Source: Sugiyamaella lignohabitans (taxonomy: Eukaryota; Ascomycota; Dipodascomycetes; Dipodascales; Trichomonascaceae). Taken from it: a DNA stretch of 64,000 bases. The notes under the pieces are model-generated. The model had not been told where the DNA came from. It saw only the letters and a list, made by a program, of their open reading frames with translations, and made no database searches. The position numbers were made by a program, and so were the translations under genes. Each line of letters begins with the position of its first letter. Position 1 is the stretch's first letter. Positions 10,339-20,256 of this stretch are shown piece by piece. Location: NCBI RefSeq assembly GCF_001640025.1, contig NC_031672.1, positions 1,674,001 through 1,738,000 of the forward strand, in the 5' to 3' direction.

Positions 10339-11601
10339 ATGAAGGTATGAGAAATCGGAGGAGACGTGCGATGGACAGATGTTGGTCAACGAGATTAGTT
10401 TGGAAACGAGTTAATGAGTCAGTTCGGTGCGAGTGTCGAGTCATGTTGAAATTTCATTGCTCGGTCGAAGAGAGTGGGATGTGCGAATCAGCAAGTTCAA
10501 CGCTCTGAAAAGTCAATAGAATTTGCAATGGGGATTTGTTTCGATGACGAGTTATTACGAATAGCAGTGAATGGAATGAGAGGATGTGGTCAAAGTCTTA
10601 AAAGATTCAGAAGGCTGTTTAATATCGACACAAGAGTACAGTTCGACATGCTAGACAATAGTGAAAAGTCAACTGGCAGTGAAGTAGTTAAACAGAGCAG
10701 TTTGTAACTGATTTTGTTTCTCTGTTTTTTTTGTTTATTCATACAGTTATTTTTCCAACAAAATTTTCAATTATTCTATTCTGATTCAGTACTCGATATT
10801 TCACTCACTCGTTCAACGAAATTAATCTCACTGCCAACATCAGTCTGTAAAATTTTTCAGTGGTAAAACGAAATACTAACAAAATACCAGCTCAATATTG
10901 CTTACCCCGCCAATGGCACTCAAAAGCTCATCGAGATCGATGACGAGCACCGTGTCCGTGTCTTCTACGAGAAGCGTATGGGCCAAGAAGTCGAGGGAGA
11001 CTCCGTCGGCGACGAGTTCAAGGGTTACGTTTTCAAGATCACTGGTGGTAACGACAAGCAAGGTTTCCCCATGAAGCAAGGTGTTCTCCACCCCACTCGT
11101 GTCCGTCTCCTCCTCTCCAAGGGTCACTCTTGTTACCGTCCCCGTCGTACTGGTGAGAGAAAGAGAAAGTCTGTCAGAGGTTGCATTGTCGGCTCCGACT
11201 TGGCTGTCCTCTCTCTCGTCATTGTCAAGCAAGGTGAGCAAGACATCGAGGGTTTGACCGACGTTTCCGTCCCCAAGAGACTTGGCCCCAAGAGAGCCAA
11301 CCACATTAGAAAGTTCTTTGGTCTCACCAAGGAGGACGATGTCCGTAAGTTCGTCATCCGTCGTGAGGTCACCAAGGGCGACAAGACCTACACCAAGGCT
11401 CCCAAGATCCAACGTCTCGTCACTCCTCAAACTCTTCAACGTAAGAGACACCTCAGAGCCCTCAAGCTCAAGAACGCCCAAGCCCAAAAGGACGCTGCTG
11501 CCGACTACGCCCAATTGTTGGCCAAGCGTGTGCATGAGAAGAAGGCCGAGAAGGCTGAGATCAGAAAGAGAAGAGCTTCTTCTCTCCGAACTGCTGCTTA
11601 A
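10339..11601 (+). CDS. RPS6: 40S ribosomal protein eS6 (RPS6), one intron
   Basis: Small-subunit ribosomal protein and classic TORC1/S6-kinase target. Exon 1 is 10339-10344 and codes only for Met-Lys; exon 2 is 10891-11601; 238 residues. The spliced N-terminus [15 protein letters not shown] and the segments [38 protein letters not shown] and [18 protein letters not shown] are diagnostic for eS6. The C-terminus ends [12 protein letters not shown], keeping the RRxSS phosphorylation context. The 546-base intron has donor GTATGA at 10345 and branch CTAAC followed by AG at 10889-10890; an intron after two codons is the known arrangement in yeast RPS6 genes. Strong codon bias as in RPS10. Three CACGTG sites lie upstream. 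I saw no convincing snoRNA in the intron. Very sure. Confidence 0.97.
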
Positions 11602-11733
11602 ATGTTTTAATTTGTTACATAATTCTCTTCTGTAGCGGTTGAAAATAAAAATTTTATTTGTTTGTTTGTACATGTATATGTAATATATCGTGGCTTTCGT
11701 GGTTACCTCGTATCTTTCCTCGTCCTCGTCTCG

Positions 11734-11785
11734 TGCCTCCGGCGGCCGGGCTCCGCCCGGACCTGGTTGTGCTCGCTTCGCGAGC
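11734..11785 (+). repeat. GC foldback half unit, RPS6 3' flank
   Basis: A 52-bp half of the shortened subtype (main hairpin CCGGGCTCCGCCCGG, inner hairpin GCTCGCTTCGCGAGC), 133 bp after the RPS6 stop. Confidence 0.9.
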
Positions 11786-11828
11786 TTATGGGGTCCGGGT
11801 TTTGGGGTTGAATTGGTGGGGTGAGCAT

Positions 11829-11879
11829 ACCTCCGGCGGCCGGGCTCCGCCCAGACGGGGTTGTGCTCGCTTCGCGAGC
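11829..11879 (+). repeat. GC foldback half unit, shortened subtype
   Basis: Second half of the CCGGGC subtype in direct orientation, 44 bp after the previous one, with one stem base lost on the 3' side of the hairpin. Confidence 0.87.
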
Positions 11880-12364
11880 TGTTGGAGAGAGGTGAGGTTT
11901 TGATTCCGTTCAGTTTGGAGATCTTTTAGCTTGTGATAGAGTGTTAGACGAAGACTGTTCAAAATTTACGGTGATATCTCCCGTCAGCCAGAGAGTCCAA
12001 ACACTCAAATCAGCAGACCAAGATTCAACTTTTTTTCCGGAACAAATTCAGTGTGTCTCTAAATATTACAAATGATTCGTTGTGATTTAATTTCAATCAG
12101 AGAACCTCATACAGTGCTATTAGTACATGAACATAGTGATACTTTCACTAAGATTAAGTACTGTTATGTACTGGGAAGGAATTCTATCGTCAGTGATTTT
12201 AACAACAATACTGAATCTTAACTTAAAGATAAACTGTAGATACCTTTTGTCTTTTGTATATACAAAAGTAACATTGTGACCACTAGAGACTCTCACTTCA
12301 CCTAACTCACATCCCTCACTAAATCGAACCAATTTCACGGTCCGTCCTCCACGGTCCAAGCAGT

Positions 12365-12419
12365 CTCCTGCGAAGCAGGAGCCACGGGGTCTGGGGCAGC
12401 GCCCCAGCCGCCGGAGGCA
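12365..12419 (-). repeat. GC foldback half unit
   Basis: A 55-bp half with inner hairpin CTCCTGCGAAGCAGGAG; the main hairpin has loop AGC read on the plus strand. It is followed by a C run. Confidence 0.9.
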
Positions 12420-12681
12420 CAACCCCCGTCAATTCGTATTGTTTTGGTATTTCCCAAGTGAGACGAGCCGAAATGGCAGGTGGGGCTCCATTATCCCCCT
12501 GCATGATCTCTAATTAAAACCTACATAACGGCTGCTTATCGACTGGACCCTGACTATCACCCCACCTGCCGATCCAACTCCTCCTCTTCACGGGTTCTTT
12601 TCTTTATCAGTTTACAAACACTTCAGAAACTGCCTCACTGGCCTGAACACACTCCCGGTGCACTTACTACGGGCGGGGATG

Positions 12682-12820
12682 TGCCTCCGGCGGCTGGGGC
12701 TCCGCCCCAGACCCCGCTGCTCCTCTCGCTCCGCTCGAGTCGATTCCGCCCCCGGTCCCAGCAACTCCTGCGAAGCAGGAGCAACCAGGGTCTGGGGCGG
12801 AGCCCCAGCCGCCGGAGGCA
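12682..12820 (-). repeat. GC foldback element, full length
   Basis: A 139-bp copy, CTCGAGTCG half left and CTCCTGCGAAGCAGGAG half right, spacer with CCCGGTCCCAG. The outer flanks extend the inverted repeat: GGGGATG before and CACCCCC after. Confidence 0.93.
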
Positions 12821-13963
12821 CACCCCCACCCATGGGGACGATTCACAGCAGGGAGTCTATACACGTGATATTTGCCCCGCCATCGGGCCCGTCAGATGAG
12901 TGAGGAGCATCAGCTTGTGCCGTTTCCCGTATGAGGCCGTTGACCCATGCAGTTGTAGCATATGCTAGACGCAGTCGGCCGACCAGCCATTTTTTCTGCA
13001 GTCAGCCAGCCAGCAGCAGCAGCAGCAACAGCGGCATTACAGGTGGTGGGTTATAGCCAGTGACGACATCAGACGGAGGTGAAGATTTTCTGATTTTAAA
13101 TTTTTGGTTTGCGACAACAACGTTCACAAAGTCGCAGTTGCAGTGGAAATAGGAATTTCACAAGTGTTTAAGTGGATTCTGGATTCAGTTGTAGAATTGT
13201 GAGCGGTGGAGCACGGCAGATCGATAACTGATATTCCTTGTTTAGCAGGTTGCGATAGCAGGGCGATAGCAGGGCAGTGGTGATCTGATCTGTGAGATAA
13301 ATTAAAAAAAAAGGTTTGGCCACTCGGTTGCTGAATTGGTTTTGAAAGTATACCAATAAGGAACGTTCCAGGAGGTTTACGACTGGGATTGTTTTTGTGA
13401 AAAATCTGAATTGAACTGACTGGTCGCAAGTACGACTGGTCAGGACTAAATAAGCTGAATCAGGGGCTAAGCTTTGTCGAAGCAGCCATAATCGCGGAAT
13501 AGGAATTCGAGTGTGACCAGGACCAGATCGAATCTGGATCTGTGACTTGACTGAAGACCATAGACACAACGCCTTTTGAGGTGGCGAGCTGGTCAGAAGG
13601 AACCGGAAGAAATAAGCGGAAACAAGCAATAGAATTTGTTATAGCCAAACGGCCAAATTGCCGAGAACCAGAGAACCAGCTTCTGAAGACCAAGTAACTA
13701 TTTGTCACTTGAAGAGAAACCCGAAGCGAGTGTGATTACTTGTCCCTTGAAGAGACACATAGCAGAGAGCAATTGAAGGGTGACTTTGGTCTTACTATTT
13801 TCATTAATTGTTTATTGCTGCTTACTGTCAACTGCACAACAAGTACAGAGTTACTACTACGAAGGAACTGACAAAGTCATTGACGGATTCATTCGAAAGC
13901 ATAATAGGAGACTTCAGAGTCCACAAGGATCACAAACCTACTACAAGATCATAGACAGATACA

Positions 13964-14881
13964 ATGGGAGACGAACTGCCCCGGTTTCCCACGCCAGGTG
14001 AGACTTTTGGAGTCCCCACGCCAATAAACGACAGACCAATTCGACGGTCAGGCACTGACGATTACTTCAACAGTGGAGGTATTCCTCCTTTACCTGTACA
14101 CAGACAGAGACAGACTTCGGCTCCACATCCCACTGCCTACGACTATCAAGTACCATATCCAGATGGACAGGGCCAGTCTTCGATGTATGCTTCACAGTAC
14201 GGACGGTCAGCTCCAGCACACACGAGTTCATATCCACCACCGCCGCCTCCTCCTAATATGGGAGGAAGTGGTGGAGGCGGTGGAGGAAATGGTGGAGGAG
14301 TTGCTGCACGACCTTCTCGTTCACCACGACAGTCTCCAAGAGGACCACAAGTGCCAATATCGACGCCAGAAGCCAATTTACGACAGTTATTTCACGATGT
14401 AGACAGAAACAAGAACGGCTATTTAACGGAATCAGAGCTCAAGAGCGCTCTTGTCAACGGAGACTATACCCGGTTCGACAGAGAGACAGTGCGACTGATG
14501 ATTCGTATGTTCGATGTCAATGGCGATGGTGCTATTCAATACAACGAATTTGCTCAACTATGGCGATACCTGCACGAATGGCGAGTCATTTTCAACCGGT
14601 TCGACCGCGACAAGAGCGATTCTATCAGCATCAACGAGTTCCACACTGCACTCGTGGCGTTCGGATACTCGCTGTCCCAGCGATGCACCGAGTACATCTT
14701 CTCCATCTACGCCAAACTGGATCGTCGCGGCGTGGCCGTCATGTCCTTCGACGTGTTTGTCCAGTCGTGCATCCACATCAAAAGCGTCACCGAATCGTTC
14801 AAGAAGTTCGACACCGACCGCGACGGCTACATCACCCTCGCCTTCGAGCAGTTCCTTGTCGAGGTCTCTCGTTTACGCTAA
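13964..14881 (+). CDS. PEF1: Penta-EF-hand calcium-binding protein (PEF1/ALG-2 family)
   Basis: Calcium sensor of the ALG-2/peflin/sorcin family; the yeast member (Pef1, YGR058W) takes part in polar growth and cation homeostasis. 305 residues, intronless. The N-terminal 130 residues are Pro-, Gly- and Ser-rich with a run of prolines (91-97) and a run of glycines (103-112), as in peflins. Calcium loops are visible at about 145-156 (DVDRNKNGYLTE), 184-195 (DVNGDGAIQYNE), 214-225 (DRDKSDSISINE) and 283-294 (DTDRDGYITLAF); the fourth hand (about 250-263) is degenerate, which is usual for this family. The 3' half of the gene is much more GC-rich and codon-biased than the 5' half. The start at 13964 is the first ATG in frame with the conserved part. 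An open frame reading toward the start (13780-14001) begins with GTG and is not called. Convergent with the acyltransferase gene. Confidence 0.9.
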   Translation: MGDELPRFPTPGETFGVPTPINDRPIRRSGTDDYFNSGGIPPLPVHRQRQTSAPHPTAYDYQVPYPDGQGQSSMYASQYGRSAPAHTSSYPPPPPPPNMGGSGGGGGGNGGGVAARPSRSPRQSPRGPQVPISTPEANLRQLFHDVDRNKNGYLTESELKSALVNGDYTRFDRETVRLMIRMFDVNGDGAIQYNEFAQLWRYLHEWRVIFNRFDRDKSDSISINEFHTALVAFGYSLSQRCTEYIFSIYAKLDRRGVAVMSFDVFVQSCIHIKSVTESFKKFDTDRDGYITLAFEQFLVEVSRLR

Positions 14882-14940
14882 CATTTTCTTCTCCTATTTC
14901 TGTATAATAACCGGTTTTGCACACGCTCTACAACTGGACC

Positions 14941-15001
14941 TGCCTCCGGCGGCTGGGGCTTCGCCCCAGACCCCACGGCTCCTCTCGCTTCGCTCGAGTC
15001 G
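14941..15001 (+). repeat. GC foldback half unit, PEF1 3' flank
   Basis: A 61-bp CTCGAGTCG half starting 60 bp after the PEF1 stop. The main hairpin loop is TTC. Confidence 0.9.
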
Positions 15002-15020
15002 TTCTTTCGAGGGGCCAGTC

Positions 15021-15075
15021 TGCCCCCGGCGGTTGGGGCTTCGCCCCAGACCCCTTGGCTCCTCGCCTCATTCGA
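15021..15075 (+). repeat. GC foldback half unit, diverged
   Basis: Direct-orientation second half 20 bp after the previous one, with an outer end TGCCCCCGGCGGT and a decayed inner end. The CTGGGGC-type stem is reduced to TGGGGC/GCCCCA with loop TTC. Confidence 0.85.
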
Positions 15076-15553
15076 GTTGTACAAGCTCTACTCGAAGCTG
15101 CCTGGTCAAAGCATCCCACGATGAATTGAAAGATCAAGCGATATCGTGACTTGAAGTACCAACTGTTTGATTGGCTACTACAGATAATCCTCTGCTTCTC
15201 CTGATAGCCCTTGTTCGCCAATTTTATCTCAGTAAAAGGACGATTTGTTGCGAGAGAGACACGGTCATCCTTCTTGAAGCACAATGTCGCCCGTAATCCC
15301 AGCAACTCAGATATTGAATTATTAACACCTGGTTACAGCTGCTGATAGATACCCACAGCATTGATCTGCTATAAACAGCTAGCTCGGGGAGGAGTGCTTC
15401 TCAGCAATATGAATAATACGTAGAAGCCCCAATCATCGTGGCACCATTCCTATGAATGAGATAATGACAGGGGCAGTTCAGATTACAGTTCACTGTTAAT
15501 TTACTCCTGTTCAACCCCTGGCAAGTGGAAATCATTCCCATCCACCACGCAAA

Positions 15554-15609
15554 CTCCTGCGAAGCAGGAGCAACCAGGGTCTGGGGCGGAGCCCCAGCCG
15601 CCGGAGGCA
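15554..15609 (-). repeat. GC foldback half unit, acyltransferase 3' flank
   Basis: A 56-bp half with inner hairpin CTCCTGCGAAGCAGGAG. Its outer end lies 36 bp downstream of the acyltransferase stop codon (minus-strand gene). Confidence 0.9.
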
Positions 15610-15644
15610 ACAGCGCACCCTAGTGTTTGATGCGATTCTATAAA

Positions 15645-16814
15645 TTACACGGTCTCCACAGTGGTTTCAGGAGCTGGAGAGGCGGCTGGGGGTTGTGCGG
15701 GAGGGGCCGTTTGCAGCTCGAAGTAGGCAGGGCCGGAGTCGGAGATGTTGAGGTGGTAGCTGAGCCATTGTCCGACCAGGAGGACGACACGCTCGATGTG
15801 AGCAGTGATCCAGAGCTCGAATTTGCCGAGCAGTCGTTGGCGGCCCCATTCGACGGCACCGCATACACAGTAGACAGTTGCAGGGCCCATGATACAGAAA
15901 GGGTAGAATTCAGGGTTGTCGTAGTGGGCGGGACCACGGACCCACTCGTTCCAGATCTTGTTTCGCATGAACCGGTTGTCGTGAATGAGGTAGATTCCAA
16001 ACGCAACACTGGCGCCAAGATTGACAGATGGACTCCAGAACTCGAGTCTTCCGACATATAAGAACATGAAAATACTGATAAGCAGTCCCAAAGGTGCAGA
16101 GTTACTGATCATCAGGAACTTGGGTCCTCCATGGTGATTAACCCATTCGTATGGAACCACTGAAAAGTAGTAGATAGTAAAGAAGTTGGTGAGCACGAGA
16201 ATGGCGAGAATAACGCCAAAAGTGCGTGTTTGAACTTTGGCATATGCGTCTTGAAATAATCTGAAGTAGGACCCAAGGAGGTAGAGGAAGGTGAAGTATA
16301 ATACATGGCTGTAGGCATAGTTGAAGGTGTAGTTGAACACACACAGGGTCATGAAAAATAGAAAGAGGATGCCCAAGAACTCTCCGTGGCTCATATTAGC
16401 AGCCATTTTACCGAGCGCTGGCGACATCAGCACTACAACCATATAGGTAGTAACAAACCAGTATCCGAAATAGAAGACTGGGAATATACTCTCCATGATA
16501 TCGTGATACCACATGGGTCGTTGTAGCCAGAGAAAGAAAAAGATTCCCCATGAGTACATAATCACTTGCACCCAACTTCGCACCACCGAGGCTACTTTAG
16601 CAGGACGGCCGGCTAGGAAATAGCCCGTCAGCATCATAAACAGATCCACACCTACTTTACCACCACTGGCAACAATGTCAAGAAAGATCTGGCGATTATC
16701 GATATATTCCTTGTCAAACTTCCAGTGTGAGTGCACTGCAAAGTGGTGGTACACGATGAGAACCATGCTGATGACTCTCAGCAGTTCATAGTTGGATAAT
16801 CTCTGGCGACTCAT
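15645..16814 (-). CDS. Acyltransferase-3 family integral membrane protein, bacterial-like
   Basis: 389 residues, intronless. It reads as a member of the acyltransferase-3 family (OatA/NolL/WecH type), which move acyl groups onto sugars or other acceptors at a membrane. The N-terminus LSNYELLRVISMVLIVYHHF carries the family's conserved His pair (about 23-24); GGKVGVDLFMMLTGYFLAG and GYWFVTTYMVVVLMSP follow, and VAFGIYLIHDNRFMRNKIW near 290 is the usual late motif. About ten hydrophobic segments are visible. After the last segment a Pro/Ala/Glu/Thr-rich tail of about 20 residues ends the protein. These motifs resemble Firmicutes and Actinobacteria proteins known to me more than the fungal acyltransferase-3 proteins with an LDGLRG-type start, so horizontal transfer is possible. 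Acceptor and donor are unknown. Family call is firm, origin is inference. Confidence 0.85.
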   Translation of the reverse strand: MSRQRLSNYELLRVISMVLIVYHHFAVHSHWKFDKEYIDNRQIFLDIVASGGKVGVDLFMMLTGYFLAGRPAKVASVVRSWVQVIMYSWGIFFFLWLQRPMWYHDIMESIFPVFYFGYWFVTTYMVVVLMSPALGKMAANMSHGEFLGILFLFFMTLCVFNYTFNYAYSHVLYFTFLYLLGSYFRLFQDAYAKVQTRTFGVILAILVLTNFFTIYYFSVVPYEWVNHHGGPKFLMISNSAPLGLLISIFMFLYVGRLEFWSPSVNLGASVAFGIYLIHDNRFMRNKIWNEWVRGPAHYDNPEFYPFCIMGPATVYCVCGAVEWGRQRLLGKFELWITAHIERVVLLVGQWLSYHLNISDSGPAYFELQTAPPAQPPAASPAPETTVETV

Positions 16815-17855
16815 GCTGTGGTTCTTCTCTCAATTTTATTTTTAAAGCGTTTGCTTGATTTCTGATCCCCAGATTTTCACTGAGTGAAATAACCGCCAGT
16901 TTCGCGATCAGTACTAATATGGTCCAACAGGATAGTCACTGTTCACAGATCCCACTTCACAGATCAGATGAAAAATGCAATCTGAAGTTCGAATCCCTTA
17001 TCGTAACAGTTTACAGACCCTGTATTACCTGGTACTACAGCTTTCACTCCGGAATAAACACTTCTCTCGCGTATTGAGTTCACGCTTAGACCACCGCCTG
17101 AGACACTGTTTTATATCTGCTGAGATAAGCCAGCCAGCTCGGATAGTCGAGCGCTTTAACGAATGTGTTGGTCGTGTAACTCCAATCTACAATCGACCCT
17201 GAAAAGACCAGATCTAATCACGAAATCTGATCTCAACAAATACCACTTGAAATCAGACTGTTTCAATCACTTGAAATCCAATGATCCCGATCTGACGCAA
17301 CTTCTCCTTACGAATATGTTCAAGACCAAATCAAACTAGTGTGTTTTTCTTTCTGATTTATTTTCTGATTCAGAACAAAAATTCAAATAAAAAACCAAAC
17401 CAGACTGGTGTAAAGATAATAGTCAGAACAGACGGATCTAATCTCAGTCTTAAACTAGCGACCTGCACATATGCGATCTCAACGAGGACACGCGAGACAA
17501 ACTCAAGCTACAAAATTCTTGGCCGATCCCGATAATCAGTGATGTATTAAAAACAACCCAAACGCGTATCAGCAATCCCTACGTGGCAGACACGCTTCTT
17601 TCCTGAAAAAGTGACGCTACTTCACAAACAAGGGAATGCAATCAATCTCGCTAGCCCGCCAACCAGTGCCGCTGGCTGTCAGATACCACCCCTTCCTGCA
17701 CATGTACACTGCTTAATTACGAGAGCGGACATTTCTTCCCGCAAACGTTTAACGTTTAACCTTAACTGGATCTTAGTTGCCGATCTCCTGCACCTCGGCT
17801 CGTGTATAAAAATGTCCTCTGGACGTGGTCACGGGGTGGTTCGGGGGGTGAGGTA

Positions 17856-17917
17856 TGCCTCCGGCGGCTGGGGCTCCGCCCCAGACCCTGGTTGCTCCTC
17901 TCGCTTCGCTCGAGTCG
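17856..17917 (+). repeat. GC foldback half unit
   Basis: A CTCGAGTCG half, continued by GGGCGTGGGG. The same extension is shared by the halves at 18432, 31969, 32487 and, with one change, 63470, so the true inner boundary may lie about 10 bp further in. Confidence 0.9.
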
Positions 17918-18431
17918 GGCGTGGGGTGGGAAAGGCACAGTTGGTGGGGTGGAGAGGGGGAGAGTGGCTGGACCCTGATCGTGTAAACGGGGTTTTGGCG
18001 CGATCAGGAGTATCTAGGGGTGAGGGAGGAGGGAGTTGTAGAGGTCATTCTGAGTGGATGTTTTTGTGGTAAAAGAGTGAATGAGGGAGTAAGTTGGGTG
18101 TACTTGAAATGCCAAGAAAAAAACCTGGTTTGATTGACGTGTGTTTTGGTGGGACTGTGCAGGTGACCAGCGGACACTGCACATACCACTCGCTGGTTCA
18201 GCCAACTGGCTCGTGAGGTTTTCTGTAACCATGTGATTCTGGCTATGAGTTTTGTTTTAAGTAGCAGGTGTCAAGTGCCAAGAAATGAGTTCCTAGCGAG
18301 AGAAGAATGAACAGGAGTGGTTTTTGGGTTCTGCGGGAAAAGAAGACTGAGAACCCTCAATTTCGCTGAACCCGACCCAATCACAAGTCAGAAGTTTCCC
18401 CTTGAATCCAGCAGAACCCGTTCCCCACGCC

Positions 18432-18491
18432 CGACTCGAGCGAAGCGAGAGGAGCCGCGGGGTCTGGGGCGGAGCCCCAGCCGCCGGAGGC
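18432..18491 (-). repeat. GC foldback half unit, AKR 3' flank
   Basis: A minus-strand CTCGAGTCG half, 135 bp downstream of the aldo-keto reductase stop. The outer end is GGAGGCT instead of GGAGGCA. Confidence 0.9.
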
Positions 18492-18626
18492 TCACCCACC
18501 CCCTGAGAAGTCACGTGATAACTCAGGGGGTGAAAAATACCAATCAGGAGATGTGAGGGGAAGTAGGAGTGGAGGTGGTCATGACATAATATATTTTTTT
18601 TCTATAGAGAGAAAGGAGATGTAAGT

Positions 18627-19673
18627 TTAACCAAGACGGCCGAAGTCGGGACGGGGCTCAGGCTTGTTGTCAAAGACCTCCTCGATCTTGGCAATGACGT
18701 CGGGAGTGAGTTTGGGGAGGACGTCGTAGGCCTTAAGGTTGGCCTCGAGTTGCTCGGGTCTGGAAGCTCCGGTGATAAGGGTGGAGACGTTCTTGTTGGT
18801 CAACAAGAAAGCAAGAGCCAATTGAGCGGGCTCGACCTCGAGGTCCTTGGCAATGTCGGCAAACTTGTTGATCTTGATGAAGTTCTTCTTACCCTCTTCC
18901 TCCTCGAAACGTTGCTTGAAAATACCGGGCAAAGAACCGTCCTTGCCAAGGTTATCAGCGTCGTAACGAGAACCCTTAGGAATACCAGTGGCGTACTTAC
19001 CAGTAAGCAAACCAGTGGCCAAGGGAGAGAATACGGTGGTACCGTAGTTGTAGGTCTTGAAAATAGGAGCCAACTCCTTCTCGAAGAACTCTCTATCAAT
19101 CAAGTTATAAATAGGTTGCTCGACAACAGGAGCAATTAAACCGTACTTAGTAGCAGCGTGTTGAGCAGCCTCGATTTCATAGGCGTTCCACATTGAGGTT
19201 CCCCAGTAGTGGGCCTTACCGTCGTTAATGACTTGAGTAAAGGCACGAACAACCTCTTCAATAGGAGTATAAGGATCAGGACGGTGGGCGAAAACAATGT
19301 CGACATAGTCGTGTTGCAATCTAGCAAGAGCAGCATCAAGACCTTCAATGATGTGTTTACGGGAAAGACCTCTGTCATTGACACCCTCACCACCCCAGAA
19401 GAGTTTAGTAGAAATGACATAGTCGGTTCTCTTCCAACCAAGCTTCTTAATGACCTTACCGAAAGAGACTTCACAAGCGCCAGCGCCATAGGCCTCAGCA
19501 GTATCGAAATAGTTAATACCAAGCTTGAAAGCCTTGTCGAAAATAGCCAAGGTCTTTTCATCCTCGACTTGCTTGCCCTCACCATAAGTGATCCAACCAC
19601 CGAGCGAGATGGAGGAAACACGCAGACCAGTAGGTCCGAGGAATCGGTATTCAGACTTGGGAATGACAGACAT
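18627..19673 (-). CDS. Aldo-keto reductase, Kv-beta-like (AKR6-type)
   Basis: 348 residues, intronless. NADPH-dependent aldo-keto reductase resembling the potassium-channel beta subunits and their fungal homologues. YRFLGPTGLRVSSISLGGW opens the barrel; the catalytic set is visible as Asp57 and Tyr62 (FDTAEAY) and Lys90 (ISTKLFWGG); the segment DIVFAHRPDP has His130 where Kv-beta proteins have Asn. RGLSRKHIIEGL, FSPLATGLLTGKY and LITGASRPEQLEANL complete the family pattern; the last binds the cofactor phosphate. The start is set at MSVIPKSEY: the open frame continues 25 codons further up, but that part is Phe/Leu/Ser-rich and reads like leader. A TATA box lies about 100 bp upstream. Codon use is strongly biased, so the gene is probably highly expressed. 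Substrate is unknown. Confidence 0.9.
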   Translation of the reverse strand: MSVIPKSEYRFLGPTGLRVSSISLGGWITYGEGKQVEDEKTLAIFDKAFKLGINYFDTAEAYGAGACEVSFGKVIKKLGWKRTDYVISTKLFWGGEGVNDRGLSRKHIIEGLDAALARLQHDYVDIVFAHRPDPYTPIEEVVRAFTQVINDGKAHYWGTSMWNAYEIEAAQHAATKYGLIAPVVEQPIYNLIDREFFEKELAPIFKTYNYGTTVFSPLATGLLTGKYATGIPKGSRYDADNLGKDGSLPGIFKQRFEEEEGKKNFIKINKFADIAKDLEVEPAQLALAFLLTNKNVSTLITGASRPEQLEANLKAYDVLPKLTPDVIAKIEEVFDNKPEPRPDFGRLG

Positions 19674-19770
19674 TTTTGTGATTATTTTTTGTTTAGTCAA
19701 TTGAGAGAATTGTACTGAGAAAGAAAGAAAGAAAAAAAGAAGAACCAAAAACTGGTGACAACAGAGGGGT

Positions 19771-19777
19771 TTATATA
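19771..19777 (-). promoter_or_regulatory. TATA box of the aldo-keto reductase gene
   Basis: TATATAA on the minus strand, about 100 bp upstream of the AKR start codon, the usual distance for a yeast TATA element. Confidence 0.5.
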
Positions 19778-20134
19778 ATTTTCCATGGGGGCCCGTCGGA
19801 CATGTTTACGTTGACGACGATTGCACCAGTAATGCCTCCTTGTGCGTGTAAATACCCCCACTTGGAAATTGGGGGGTAATACGCGCCTGATCCGGCAACT
19901 GCGACCGCCTATCACCCCGCTTTGTACATTGAAATTTTCCTTTGCAGCTTCCTTCACCCAGCGGAGTAGAGCTGCAGCAGCGATTACGAAGCGGGGCGAG
20001 CGAGGGTCATTTCCCCTCTGCAGTTGCTGCAAATGACAAAAAAAATTAGCCTGTTTCGAGTGATGGCTGACAAACCACCCCCTGCGATCTGTTCCCCACC
20101 GGCGGACCACCTGTCTCCACCGCGGACCACCTGT

Positions 20135-20185
20135 CTCCAGCGGCTGGGGCTCTGCCTCAGACCCCGTGGTTCGCTTCGCTCGTTC
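20135..20185 (+). repeat. GC foldback half unit, decayed
   Basis: CTCCAGCGGC replaces the usual outer end, and the main hairpin reads CTGGGGCTCTGCCTCAG with one broken pair. It ends in TCGCTTCGCTCG. An old or gene-converted copy. Confidence 0.7.
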
Positions 20186-20215
20186 GCGGGGTGGTGGGTC
20201 CCTGGAGAGGGGGTC

Positions 20216-20256
20216 TGCCTCCGGCGGCTGGGGCTCCGCCCCAGCCGCCGGAGGCA
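20216..20256. repeat. Minimal foldback palindrome (41 bp)
   Basis: The outer arm TGCCTCCGGCGGC runs through CTGGGGC, a 3-base loop TCC and straight into the complement, ending GGAGGCA: two 19-base arms that pair perfectly. It is the family's outer module alone, without the inner hairpins or spacer. Confidence 0.92.

Larger units (their letters stand above)
11602..13963. other. Intergenic region between RPS6 and the penta-EF-hand gene
   Basis: About 2.4 kb. It holds foldback halves at 11734, 11829 and 12365, a full element at 12682-12820 and a short CAG triplet run near 13010-13030. The last kilobase is probably promoter and leader of the downstream gene. No coding region is supportable. Confidence 0.6.
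14882..15644. other. Convergent intergenic region
   Basis: Lies between the stops of PEF1 and the acyltransferase gene. It contains three foldback halves (14941, 15021, 15554), one or two next to each stop codon. Nothing else recognisable. Confidence 0.65.
16815..18626. other. Intergenic region between acyltransferase and aldo-keto reductase
   Basis: About 1.8 kb with two foldback halves (17856, 18432). A TATA-like stretch precedes an ATG at 17812 (MSSGRGHG) but the frame runs into the repeat and no exon can be supported after it. Nothing else recognised. Confidence 0.55.

Noticed and set aside
10345..10890. Box C/D snoRNA in the long RPS6 intron (and RPS10 intron 858-1411)
   Set aside because: Only partial C-box-like matches (CGATGAC) without a properly placed D box and terminal stem.
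13780..14001. Open frame with a hydrophobic N-terminus overlapping the PEF1 start
   Set aside because: Begins with GTG rather than ATG and overlaps the true start in another frame; not a supported upstream reading frame.
16983..17005. GTTCGAATCCC resembling a tRNA B box
   Set aside because: Flanking bases do not form a T-arm stem, and no A box or acceptor stem is found at the right distance. No tRNA gene was found in the window.
17812..18072. ATG after a TATA-like sequence, starting MSSGRGHG
   Set aside because: Runs within 15 codons into a foldback half; no CTAAC-AG acceptor and no downstream exon with recognisable protein could be found.
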